Below, piece after piece: positions 1 through 6,510 of a DNA stretch of 10,187 bases. The translations under genes were made by a program, and so were the position numbers. The DNA is from Chloroflexota bacterium. GTDB taxonomy: Bacteria; Chloroflexota; Dehalococcoidia; Bin125. How positions within the stretch are numbered: position 1 is the stretch's first letter; each line of letters starts with the position of its first letter. A model generated the notes under the pieces. That model was given only the letters and a program-made list of their open reading frames with translations. It had not been told where the DNA came from and searched no databases. The stretch covers positions 1-10,187 of the forward strand of contig JAPPBK010000333.1 in assembly GCA_026705105.1 (NCBI GenBank), given 5' to 3'.

Positions 1-142
1 CTCACAGGTCCAACCGGTGCTCGACTGGGCGGAGGAGCGCGGTCTCGCCGAACGCAGGGACGGCCGGGTGCGCCTCACTCGTCGCGGACACGCAGTCGCG
101 AACGAGGTGTTCGTGCGACTGCTGGATCCTTCGCTGATCTAG
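1..142 (+). CDS. hemW: HemW-like radical SAM haem chaperone, C-terminal fragment
   Basis: This is a 5'-truncated gene: reading from base 2 gives 46 residues and a TAG stop at 140-142. The visible protein ends with the sequence DGRVRLTRRGHAVANEVFVR. That matches the extreme C-terminus of the HemW / oxygen-independent coproporphyrinogen oxidase-like family, a small winged-helix-like tail usually written RLTxxGxxxxNxVF. In characterised members, HemW binds haem and a 4Fe-4S cluster through an N-terminal radical SAM domain and passes haem to respiratory enzymes. None of that catalytic part is in the window, so the call rests on the tail motif alone. The stop overlaps the stop of the convergent oxidoreductase gene within the palindrome CTAG. 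HemN or another HemN-like protein remains possible. Confidence 0.72.
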   Translation, partial: SQVQPVLDWAEERGLAERRDGRVRLTRRGHAVANEVFVRLLDPSLI

Positions 143-1146
143 TCCTCAGTCAGCTCGTCGACGTCGATGCAGTCGAGCAGGATTTTGCCGAAGTTGCGGT
201 TGTCGGCCATGTACTGGTGCGCGTCGGCTGCCCGGCTGAGCGGGAAGACCGAGTCGATCACCGGCTTCATGTCGCCATTGACGATCGCGGGTTCGAGGTG
301 CTGCCGAAAGTCGCGCGTGATCTCCGCTCGGTCGATCAGCGGGCGCGATCGCATCACAGTCCCGTGCACCCGCAGGCGCTTTTGCATCAGCAGCCCCAGA
401 TTTGTCTCGGCGACTGCGCCGCCCATCAGCCCGACCAGTACCAACCGGCCCGCCATCGACAGCGAACGCAGGTTCTTGTCCCAGTAGTCTCGACCGATCA
501 CGTCGAGGATGACGTTCACCCCCTCGCCGTTGGTCTGTTCCTGCACAACTTCTGCGAAGTCGTCCTCGCGATAGTTGATCGTCATATCGGCGCCCAGGTC
601 GCGAGCGCGCTGGCACTTGTCTTCCGACCCGGCGGTGATCCACACTTCAGCCCCGATCAGCCTCGCGATCTGAATCGCCGCAATCCCGACGCCACTGCCT
701 CCGGCGTGGATCAGGATCCGTTCGCCCGGCAACGTCTCTCCCAGCGTGCGTACCGCGGTGTTGGCCGTAAAGAAGACCTCGGGGATCGAGGCCGCCTCGT
801 GATAGGTGAGCTCGTCGGGAATGGGCATCGCCAGTGATTGGTGCAGTGTCGCCATCTCCGCGTAACCGCCGCCTCCCGAGAGGCCGTAGACCCTGACGCC
901 GACGGACAGACCCTGGACCCGCGCCCCGGTCTCGATCACCTCGCCGGCCAGTTCCAGTCCAAGAATCTCAGACGCGCCGTGCTGGGCCGGATAGTTGCCC
1001 ATCCGCTGCATCATGTCGGCGCGATTGAGCGCGGTCGCGTGGACGCGGAGCAGCACCTCTTCGTCACTCGGTTGCGGGTCCGGCACCTCGGCGAGTCGGA
1101 GAGAGTCGGCAGTATTGCCGGGCGGGTCAACGACGATTGCTCGCAT
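139..1146 (-). CDS. NAD(P)H:quinone oxidoreductase, zinc-free MDR family, PIG3 type
   Basis: A complete protein of 335 residues, close to the usual 325-335 for this family. It has an N-terminal GroES-like fold. The segment LNRADMMQRMGNYP (residues 40-53) followed by the GLELAGEV segment (63-70) is the hallmark of the PIG3/TP53I3 subgroup. A Rossmann nucleotide-binding domain carries HAGGSGVGIAAIQIA (147-161). The cysteine cluster that binds structural zinc in alcohol dehydrogenases is absent, as expected for quinone oxidoreductases. Family members reduce quinones or other enones in the cytosol using NADPH; the true substrate here cannot be read from sequence. The ATG at 1144-1146 is supported by TGAGGA (1155-1160) 8 nt upstream. 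The gene is divergent from selB and convergent with hemW, so it is probably a single-gene unit. No functional link to either neighbour is evident. Confidence 0.9.
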   Translation of the reverse strand: MRAIVVDPPGNTADSLRLAEVPDPQPSDEEVLLRVHATALNRADMMQRMGNYPAQHGASEILGLELAGEVIETGARVQGLSVGVRVYGLSGGGGYAEMATLHQSLAMPIPDELTYHEAASIPEVFFTANTAVRTLGETLPGERILIHAGGSGVGIAAIQIARLIGAEVWITAGSEDKCQRARDLGADMTINYREDDFAEVVQEQTNGEGVNVILDVIGRDYWDKNLRSLSMAGRLVLVGLMGGAVAETNLGLLMQKRLRVHGTVMRSRPLIDRAEITRDFRQHLEPAIVNGDMKPVIDSVFPLSRAADAHQYMADNRNFGKILLDCIDVDELTED

Positions 1147-1195
1147 CGGACATATCCTCAGGTGGAGTCGGAGATCTTTGGATCAGGGTAATCGC
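1147..1195. promoter_or_regulatory. 49-bp divergent spacer between the oxidoreductase gene and selB
   Basis: Both genes must start transcription in or near this short spacer, because they run in opposite directions and neither has an upstream co-directional partner close by. It contains the ribosome binding sites of both genes. I see no convincing -35/-10 pair. If promoters exist here they overlap each other or extend into the opposite gene, so expression of the two may interfere. Confidence 0.4.
1185..1188 (+). promoter_or_regulatory. selB ribosome binding site that supports the GTG start
   Basis: AGGG lies 7 nt before the GTG at 1196. This supports that GTG over the in-frame ATG at 995, which would add 67 low-complexity residues read antisense to the oxidoreductase. 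A TTG at 1178, preceded by GGTGGAG at 1161-1167, is a second possibility and would add six residues. Confidence 0.5.
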
Positions 1196-3064
1196 GTGTA
1201 TGTCATCGGCACGGCGGGGCACGTCGATCACGGCAAGAGCGCGCTGGTCCAGGCGCTCTCGGGCATCGATCCCGACCGCTGGGCTGAGGAAAAGGCGCGC
1301 GGCCTGACCATCGATCTCGGTTTCGCCTGGTGCGAACTGCCTTCCGGGCGCGCCGTGAGCATCGTCGACGTCCCCGGTCACGAACGCTTCATCAAGAACA
1401 TGCTGGCCGGTGTCGGCGGGATCAACCTGGCCCTGCTTGTGATCGCCGCCGACGAGGGCGTGATGCCGCAGACGCGCGAGCATCTCGACATTCTCGACTT
1501 GCTCGACATCGATCGTGGCCTGGTCGCGTTGACCAAGATCGATCTCGTCGACGAGGAATGGTTGGCGCTGGTCCAGGAAGAGATTGCCGAACTGCTCAAT
1601 GGCACGGCCCTCGCGGGCGCCAGGATCGCGCCGGTTTCCGCGCTCAGCAGACAGGGCATCGACGAGTTGCGGACGCTGATCGATGCAGAGATCGACGCGC
1701 TGCCGCCGATCTCGAACCATGGTCGTCCGCGCATGCCGATAGACCGATCATTCTCGATCTCCGGCTTCGGCACGGTGGTCACGGGCACATTGCGGGACGG
1801 CGAGCTCTCGGTCGGCGACGCGGTGGTGATCGAACCGGGACGAATCGAATGCCGGGTCCGGGGCCTGCAGTCGCACGAGCAGACAATGGAGACCGCTCCA
1901 CCCGGTGCGCGGACAGCGGTGAATCTGAGCGGGGTGTCGGCGAACGAGCTCGAACGCGGCATGGTGCTGACTTCGCCCGGCTGGCTCCAGCCGACAACGG
2001 CGATGGACGTGCGCCTCCGCGCCGTCAAGCGCTCGACCCGGGCGCTGCCGCACAACGCGACTCGCACGCTGCACGTCGGCGCAGACGAGGTGCAGGCGCG
2101 GGTACGACTGCTGGAGGGCGACTCGCTCGCGCCGGGCGAATCGTCCTGGGCGCAACTTCGCCTGGAACGGCCGCTCGCAGCCGCCCGCGGCGACCACTTC
2201 GTCCTTCGCTCTGCCGATGCGACGGTAGCCGGCGGCCGGATCGTGGATACGCGACCTCGTCGGCATCACCGCAATGACGCCTCGACGCTGAACGCGCTGC
2301 AGCGACTGCTGGACGGCTCTCCCGACGACACGCTGCTCACCGTGCTGCAGCGCATGGAGCCTGCACGCTGGCAAGACGTGCGTTCGCGCAGCGAGCTTGC
2401 CGACGATGACGCGCTCGACGCCTGCCGCCGCCAGATCGAGAACGGCGCAATCGTCGTGCTGGACGACGGCGAATTGTCGGACTCCGCCGTGCTGATGTCC
2501 GACGCCGGCCTCGGCGCCATGCGGGCGGCAGCCGAGCGTCATGTGGTTGATTATGTCAAGGAGTTTCCGCTTCGGGCCGGATTGCCGCGCGAGGACCTGC
2601 GCAGTCGGCTGGGACTGCCTCAGCGGGCGTTTGCCGTTGTCCAGCGGCAACTCGTTGAGTCGGGCGCGCTCGTGCTCAACGCAGGCTCGCTCGACGTTCC
2701 GGGTCGCACGGTGGCGCTCAGCGCCGGCCAGTCGCAGCAGATCGAGCGCCTGCTCGAGCGGCTGCGAGCGCAGGGCGTGCGACCCGAGACCGATGGAACG
2801 GTCGACACGGAGCTGCTCGAGTACCTCGAAGCGCAGCGGCTGGTGGTGCGGCTCAAGGGAGGCGTCATCCTGGACCGCGACGTCTACGAGGGGATGGTCT
2901 CGGACACCAGGCAGTTGTTGGAGGCCCAGGAGCGCGCCACGCTCGCAGATGTGCGCGACCGGCTGGGTACCAGCCGCAAGATCGCGCAGGCGTTGCTTGA
3001 GCATCTCGACACGATCCGCGTCACCCGCCGCGTCGGCGACACCCGCGTTCTGCGAGTCGGCTGA
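1196..3064 (+). CDS. selB: Selenocysteine-specific translation elongation factor SelB
   Basis: With the GTG start the protein has 622 residues, close to E. coli SelB (614). SelB is a GTPase that brings Sec-tRNA(Sec) to the ribosome at UGA codons marked by a SECIS hairpin in the mRNA. The G domain shows GTAGHVDHGKS (residues 5-15), ARGLTIDLGF (34-43), DVPGHE (58-63) and TKID (113-116). An EF-Tu-like domain II follows with FGTVVTGTLRDGELSVGD (191-208), then domain III to about 350. The remaining 270 or so residues fit the winged-helix repeats that bind SECIS RNA. They end in the typical TSRKIAQALLEHLD (592-605) and RRVGDTRVLR (611-620) signature, so the RNA-binding end is intact. A general EF-Tu is excluded by this C-terminal half. 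The gene stands alone; selA, selD and the tRNA-Sec gene are not in the window. It ends 16 nt from the convergent secF stop. Confidence 0.95.
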   Translation: MYVIGTAGHVDHGKSALVQALSGIDPDRWAEEKARGLTIDLGFAWCELPSGRAVSIVDVPGHERFIKNMLAGVGGINLALLVIAADEGVMPQTREHLDILDLLDIDRGLVALTKIDLVDEEWLALVQEEIAELLNGTALAGARIAPVSALSRQGIDELRTLIDAEIDALPPISNHGRPRMPIDRSFSISGFGTVVTGTLRDGELSVGDAVVIEPGRIECRVRGLQSHEQTMETAPPGARTAVNLSGVSANELERGMVLTSPGWLQPTTAMDVRLRAVKRSTRALPHNATRTLHVGADEVQARVRLLEGDSLAPGESSWAQLRLERPLAAARGDHFVLRSADATVAGGRIVDTRPRRHHRNDASTLNALQRLLDGSPDDTLLTVLQRMEPARWQDVRSRSELADDDALDACRRQIENGAIVVLDDGELSDSAVLMSDAGLGAMRAAAERHVVDYVKEFPLRAGLPREDLRSRLGLPQRAFAVVQRQLVESGALVLNAGSLDVPGRTVALSAGQSQQIERLLERLRAQGVRPETDGTVDTELLEYLEAQRLVVRLKGGVILDRDVYEGMVSDTRQLLEAQERATLADVRDRLGTSRKIAQALLEHLDTIRVTRRVGDTRVLRVG

Positions 3065-3080
3065 CGACTGCGACGCTTGC

Positions 3081-4292
3081 TCAGGCGCTTCGTTCGACTC
3101 GACGCACGACCCGCCGCTCGCCGCCCATGCGCAGCAGACGCGGCAGCGTCCCGTCCTGCCACAGGTAGACGATCTGGCTGGCAACCGCGATTGACGAGTA
3201 GGTGCCGGCCACGGTGCCGATGAACAGCACGACCACGAACGGGCGAATCGTCACGCCGCCGATCAGCAGCAGCGCGAGCAGCGCCAGCACGACCGTGATC
3301 GAGGTGTTGAGCGAGCGGCCCAACGACTGCGTGATCGCGGCGTTGACCACGCGGCGGAAGTCCTCGCGCGGATCGAGGAGCAGGTTCTCGCGGATGCGGT
3401 CGAAGACCACAATCGTGTCGTTGACGCTGTAACCGATGATCGCCAGCAGCGCCGTGACGAACATCGCGTTGACTTCAAGCCCGGCGACCCGACCGCCGAT
3501 CGCGAAGGCGCCCGCGACGATCGTCACGTCGTGCAGCAGCGCGACGATGGCAGCCGAACCGTAGAGAACCGGATTGGGCAATCGGCGGAAGGCGAGCGAG
3601 ATGTAGATCAGGATCGCGACGGCGGCGACCGCGAGCGCGATCCCGGCGTCGCGCGCAATTTCCACCGAGAGCGTGCCCGAGACCGATGAACTCTGCAGCA
3701 CGACGATCGCACCGATCTCCCCGCGCAACGCTTCGTTGATGCGCTGTCGGAGCCGTTCCAGATCACCATCGGCGGGCTGCTCGACGCGCATCCGGAACGC
3801 GGAGTCGGCGGTCGCCTGAATTCGTGCGCCGCCGAGACCAATCGTCTCCAGCGCCGCCCGTACATCGTCTTGCGAGACATCGCCCGGGAACCAGAACTCG
3901 GTCCGGATTCGCGATTCCTCGACATCCACGCCCAAGCTCACGCTCAGCGGTAGCGATGATCCCACTGCCTGGCCGACCTGATCGGCCAAGGTGAAGGCAT
4001 CGTCCAATGAGGCACCCGCCAGTGTTCCCTCAACGGCGATCGCGCCGTCTTCGGCTTCGAGGACGGACAGTTCCGCGCCGGCCGGCGTCTCTTCCGCGTC
4101 GACGATGCCGGCGACGGCCCCCTCAACATCCTCGAGTGTCGTATCGCCCAGGAAACGCACCTCGGTCTCGAGTCCGCCGGCGAAGTCAAGTCCGGCCTCG
4201 AACTGCCAGAGCGCCAGACCAATCAGCGACGGCACGATCATCAATACGGAGAAGACGGCGTACGCGCGTCGGCGGCCGACAAAGTCAATCAT
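3081..4292 (-). CDS. secF: SecF, membrane subunit of the SecDF protein-export accessory complex
   Basis: 403 residues, longer than E. coli SecF (323). SecF pairs with SecD to use the proton gradient to pull secreted proteins out of the SecYEG channel. A first membrane helix (about 11-30) precedes the family motif GLDFAGG (34-40). A large extracytoplasmic region spans about 40-210, followed by five predicted helices between about 214 and 376. Conserved functional segments are present: ALLHDV (251-256), IIGYSVNDTIVVFDRIREN (285-303) and NTSIT (329-333). The extra length lies in the extracytoplasmic region, which seems to contain two copies of the usual alpha/beta subdomain (separate entry). The ATG overlaps the secD stop as ATGA, with a strong ribosome binding site 9 nt upstream inside secD, so translation is probably coupled. 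It is the last gene of the run and converges on selB with no obvious terminator hairpin in the 16-nt gap. Confidence 0.96.
   Translation of the reverse strand: MIDFVGRRRAYAVFSVLMIVPSLIGLALWQFEAGLDFAGGLETEVRFLGDTTLEDVEGAVAGIVDAEETPAGAELSVLEAEDGAIAVEGTLAGASLDDAFTLADQVGQAVGSSLPLSVSLGVDVEESRIRTEFWFPGDVSQDDVRAALETIGLGGARIQATADSAFRMRVEQPADGDLERLRQRINEALRGEIGAIVVLQSSSVSGTLSVEIARDAGIALAVAAVAILIYISLAFRRLPNPVLYGSAAIVALLHDVTIVAGAFAIGGRVAGLEVNAMFVTALLAIIGYSVNDTIVVFDRIRENLLLDPREDFRRVVNAAITQSLGRSLNTSITVVLALLALLLIGGVTIRPFVVVLFIGTVAGTYSSIAVASQIVYLWQDGTLPRLLRMGGERRVVRRVERSA
3720..4175 (-). repeat. Diverged tandem duplication of the SecF extracytoplasmic subdomain
   Basis: Within SecF, residues 42-60 (ETEVRFLGDTTLEDVEGAV) align without gaps to residues 130-148 (RTEFWFPGDVSQDDVRAAL), with 8 of 19 positions identical. 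Each is followed by a further stretch of similar layout containing VE (87-88 and 170-171) and a helix ending in QAVG or EALRG. Unit 1 covers about residues 40-111 and unit 2 about 127-191. Unit 2 looks most like the standard SecF subdomain, while unit 1 keeps the standard attachment to GLDFAGG. The duplication is inferred by eye from protein similarity; no DNA-level repeat was noticed. Confidence 0.5.
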
Positions 4293-6025
4293 CTCGCGCC
4301 GCCCCCCTCACCGGAGCCGCGCGAGGGCCGCGGTTGGATGCTCATCTGGCGCACACCGAACGGCCGCAGTCCGCGGATCCAGCCCGTGCTTACCGCCATG
4401 TTCATGAAGTTCCGAGTGACGAAGATCACGGTGACGAAACTGAAGCCCGTACCGACCAGCAAGGCCAGCGCGAACGATTTGATCAGGTTCTGGTTCAGCG
4501 CGTCGGCGAACAGCCAGAGGATGATCACGGTGATCAGCGTGGAGAGGTTGCCGTCGCGGATCGCCGGCCAGGCGCGCGCCCAGGCGGTCTCGACCGCGCC
4601 GGACACGCTGCGTCCCAAGCGCAACTCTTCCTTGAGCCGCTCGAAGATCAGCACGTTGCCGTCGACGGCGAAGCCGATTGAGAGCACCAGGCCGGCGACG
4701 CCGGCGAGGGTCAGCGTGATCGGCACCAGCTTGAAGGTCGCCATCACACCGGCGGCGTAGACGATCAGCGCCAGCGCCGCGACGACGCCGGGCGCGCGGT
4801 AGTAGATCATCATGAACACGATGATCGCCACAAACGCCACGACCCCCGCCTGCACCGTGTCGGTCACCGAGTCCTCGCCCAGTGTCGCGGCGACCTCGGT
4901 GCTCTGCAGCACGCGCAGGTTGATCGGCAATGCGCCGGCGCGAAGCTGGCGCCGGAGCGTGATCGCGTCTTCCTCGGAGAGACCGTTGATGATCCCGCTG
5001 TCGGAGATCACCGCATTGACGGAGGGGCTGGAGATCAAGCGACCGTCGACGAAGATGCCGAGCAGTCCGCGCGATTCGAACAAGCGCCGCGTGATCTGCT
5101 CCATCAACCGCGCGCCTTCGTCGTCGAACTCGAAGGTCAGCGCCGGCTCTCCGCCCTGGTCGATAGTGCGGGAGATTGAGTCGGCGATCAGGTGGCGGCC
5201 GGTGAGCTGCACTGTCGCGCCCTCGACGTTGATCCCCGTCGCCGGCAGCCAGCGCAGCCCTTCGCCGATGATCACGTCCTCGTGCTCCGGCGGAATGAAG
5301 TACGGGTCTGCGCGGCGTACGAAGCGCGCGTCGTCGTGCGGCAAGGTCGTATCCCAGACATCGTCAATGGCCGCGCTGATTTGCAAGCGGTCGAGCTCGC
5401 GCGGCGGTTGCGGCTGCGCCGGATCGATCGAACGGAACTCCAGTAGCGCAGTCGATCCAACCAGGTCGGAGGCCTCGTCGGCGTCGACGCCGGGAATCTG
5501 CGCGTTAATTCGGTCGGCGCCCACGACGGTGACCTCGGCCTCTGAGATGCCGAAGCCGTTGACACGTTCTTCGATCACGCGCTGCGATTCCGCCACCGCC
5601 TCTTCCAGCGATGCGTCATCGACATCGAGCGGAAGCACAATCTCGGTGATGTTGGCCGGCAACGGCAGGTCGTAGTCGGCGGCTTCGAGTTCCGCCACGT
5701 CCGGATTCAAGTCGATGATCGCGTCCAGCGCCACGCCCTCGCGTTCAAGGAACTGGTTGAGCGATTCGCCGCGGCGTATCGGCGCGGCTTCGCCGGCCAC
5801 CTCGAGCGTGATCGAGACGCCGCCGGCGAGGTCGAGGCCGAGCCGGAACTCGTCGCGGGTCCAGTCGCCGACTGTGACGCCGCCGCCCTGGGGCCAGGGG
5901 ATGAAGCTGGGCAGGTAGCGATCGGGATTGCCCGGCCACGACGCGGCGATGGCGAAGGCGGTCAAAATCAGGATTAGCGCGAAGACATAGGCATCGCGGA
6001 ACTTGAAGCGTCGGATGAAGCCCAT
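4289..6025 (-). CDS. secD: SecD, membrane subunit of the SecDF protein-export accessory complex
   Basis: 578 residues. SecD forms the large extracytoplasmic arm and half of the membrane proton channel of SecDF. Helix 1 spans about residues 11-29. The signature RLGLDLAGGVSITLEV (61-76) opens the first periplasmic domain, whose standard part continues with VIEERVNGFGISEAEV (150-165) and RINAQIPGV (172-180). The mobile head and base region follows, with ALTFEFDDEGA (295-305) and LRAGALPINLRVL (361-373). Five predicted helices run from about 391 to 540. The proton-relay segment reads GFAVDGNVLIFERLKEEL (451-468), where most homologues have VDAN. Between residues 77 and 135 is an insertion with a LysM-like pattern (separate entry). 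The start is set by the membrane helix; upstream there is only a weak GAGAG. The gene lies 147 nt after yajC, the usual partner, and overlaps secF by 4 nt. Confidence 0.96.
   Translation of the reverse strand: MGFIRRFKFRDAYVFALILILTAFAIAASWPGNPDRYLPSFIPWPQGGGVTVGDWTRDEFRLGLDLAGGVSITLEVAGEAAPIRRGESLNQFLEREGVALDAIIDLNPDVAELEAADYDLPLPANITEIVLPLDVDDASLEEAVAESQRVIEERVNGFGISEAEVTVVGADRINAQIPGVDADEASDLVGSTALLEFRSIDPAQPQPPRELDRLQISAAIDDVWDTTLPHDDARFVRRADPYFIPPEHEDVIIGEGLRWLPATGINVEGATVQLTGRHLIADSISRTIDQGGEPALTFEFDDEGARLMEQITRRLFESRGLLGIFVDGRLISSPSVNAVISDSGIINGLSEEDAITLRRQLRAGALPINLRVLQSTEVAATLGEDSVTDTVQAGVVAFVAIIVFMMIYYRAPGVVAALALIVYAAGVMATFKLVPITLTLAGVAGLVLSIGFAVDGNVLIFERLKEELRLGRSVSGAVETAWARAWPAIRDGNLSTLITVIILWLFADALNQNLIKSFALALLVGTGFSFVTVIFVTRNFMNMAVSTGWIRGLRPFGVRQMSIQPRPSRGSGEGGGAR
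4302..4310 (-). promoter_or_regulatory. secF ribosome binding site inside the end of secD
   Basis: On the minus strand this reads TGAGGGGGG, 9 nt before the secF ATG. The same bases encode the glycine-rich end of SecD (EGGG, residues 573-576). A strong site combined with the ATGA overlap suggests coupled translation and balanced SecD:SecF production. Confidence 0.6.
5627..5779 (-). other. LysM-like segment inserted in SecD periplasmic domain 1
   Basis: SecD residues 83-133 interrupt the usual short link between GLDLxGGVxxxLEV and the RVN-containing helix. The pattern fits a LysM domain: RRGESL (84-89), then the hydrophobic pair F92-L93, G97-V98, the helix LDAIIDLNP (100-108), and a closing strand LPLPANITEIVLPL (120-133). 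Classical LysM reads roughly GDTL, IA, GV, LxxLNP, and a final strand ending in IP. LysM domains bind peptidoglycan or chitin-type sugars. Location on the outer side of the membrane would suit that, but a purely structural role is equally possible. The match is by eye. Confidence 0.5.
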
Positions 6026-6172
6026 GGACTCTCGCGCTGCCCGTCAACTGCCGAAGTGACTCGCATCGATCGCCGCGTGGACGATCAGTTGATTATGTCC
6101 GCACAGCATACGTAGCAACGTCCTTGTGTTCAGCCAGTGGGACACAGGCGTTTCCCTGCTGCGGCGCACAGC
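6026..6172 (-). other. 147-nt yajC-secD intergenic region
   Basis: This is the longest non-coding stretch in the window. I found no convincing small gene in it. It holds a candidate promoter facing secD (separate entry). Near yajC there is an imperfect stem with arms CCTTGTGT (about 6122-6129) and ACACAGG (about 6142-6148). It has one bulge and no following T-run, so it is weak as a terminator. Confidence 0.5.
6090..6118 (-). promoter_or_regulatory. Candidate promoter upstream of secD
   Basis: On the minus strand TTGCTA (6113-6118) matches the -35 consensus at 4 of 6 positions. It is followed after 17 nt by TAATCA (6090-6095), or after 15 nt by the better -10 match CATAAT (6092-6097, 5 of 6). 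It lies about 65 nt before the secD ATG. It could give secDF transcription independent of the upstream genes. The evidence is motif matching only. Confidence 0.3.
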
Positions 6173-6481
6173 CTACGCATCCGGCTCTTCGTCCTCATCG
6201 TCGTCCCAGTCGGCAGCGGCGATGCGCTCTTCCACCGCGGCGGTTCTCGCCCGCACGACGACGTTCTCCGAGAGTCGCAGGAGCACGACCATCGGCCCGT
6301 CTTCGGGCGTTTCCACGCCTTCGACCTCGGCGATCAGCCCGCCTCGGGTCAGCACCGTGTCGCCGACCTGCAGCTCGTTCAGGTCGCGCTGGCGTCGGCG
6401 CTCCTCCGAACGCGTCGGCCGGATGAAGAAGAGATAGAAGAGCGCAACGACGAGCAGTGTGATCAGAATGACTTCGGTCAT
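6173..6481 (-). CDS. yajC: YajC, preprotein translocase accessory subunit
   Basis: 102 residues, the usual size (E. coli 110). YajC is a single-pass membrane protein that co-purifies with SecDF; its exact role is unsettled. A hydrophobic helix spans residues 3-20, followed by the positive cytoplasmic flank RPTRSEERRRQR (21-32). The core motif GDTVLTRGGLIAEVEGV (40-56) is diagnostic. The C-terminus is a run of acidic residues (DWDDDEDEE, 91-99). The start at ATG 6479-6481 is preferred because it places the membrane helix at the N-terminus and has GAGGAG 9 nt upstream. A longer in-frame reading back to 6820 would run through cca in another frame. It follows cca by 29 nt and precedes secD, the classical yajC-secD-secF order. 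Confidence 0.93.
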   Translation of the reverse strand: MTEVILITLLVVALFYLFFIRPTRSEERRRQRDLNELQVGDTVLTRGGLIAEVEGVETPEDGPMVVLLRLSENVVVRARTAAVEERIAAADWDDDEDEEPDA

Positions 6482-6490
6482 CGCGCCATG

Positions 6491-6496
6491 CTCCTC
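6491..6496 (-). promoter_or_regulatory. yajC ribosome binding site
   Basis: GAGGAG on the minus strand is 9 nt before the chosen yajC ATG. Another ATG only 1 nt after it (6487-6489) would give a three-codon ORF whose TGA overlaps the yajC ATG. That spacing is too short for initiation, so the site is assigned to yajC. Confidence 0.65.
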
Positions 6497-6510
6497 GGTG
6501 TGCGGTGGCC

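Noticed and set aside
153..178. GCTCG...CGAGC inverted repeat near the hemW and oxidoreductase ends
   Set aside because: Only 5-bp arms with a 16-nt loop inside coding DNA; expected by chance in GC-rich sequence.
217..1191. Plus-strand open frames opposite the oxidoreductase gene (217-837 and 838-1191)
   Set aside because: They are antisense shadows caused by high GC content, with no recognisable domain and low-complexity composition.
995..1195. 67-residue N-terminal extension of SelB from an upstream ATG
   Set aside because: The extension is arginine- and serine-rich, has no relation to SelB, and is antisense to the oxidoreductase; the GTG at 1196 places GTAGHVDHGK at the normal distance from the start.
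1748..3184. 478-codon minus-strand open frame opposite selB
   Set aside because: Arg/His/Gln-rich translation without any family motif; selB on the other strand has full-length family conservation.
6122..6148. Imperfect stem-loop between yajC and secD as a terminator
   Set aside because: It has a bulge, a loop of about 12 nt and no T-run, and termination here would separate secD from its operon; kept only as a note.
6478..6489. Three-codon ORF (Met-Ala-Arg) just before yajC with an ATGA overlap
   Set aside because: Its ATG is only 1 nt from the GAGGAG site, too close to be used; the spacing suits the yajC ATG instead.
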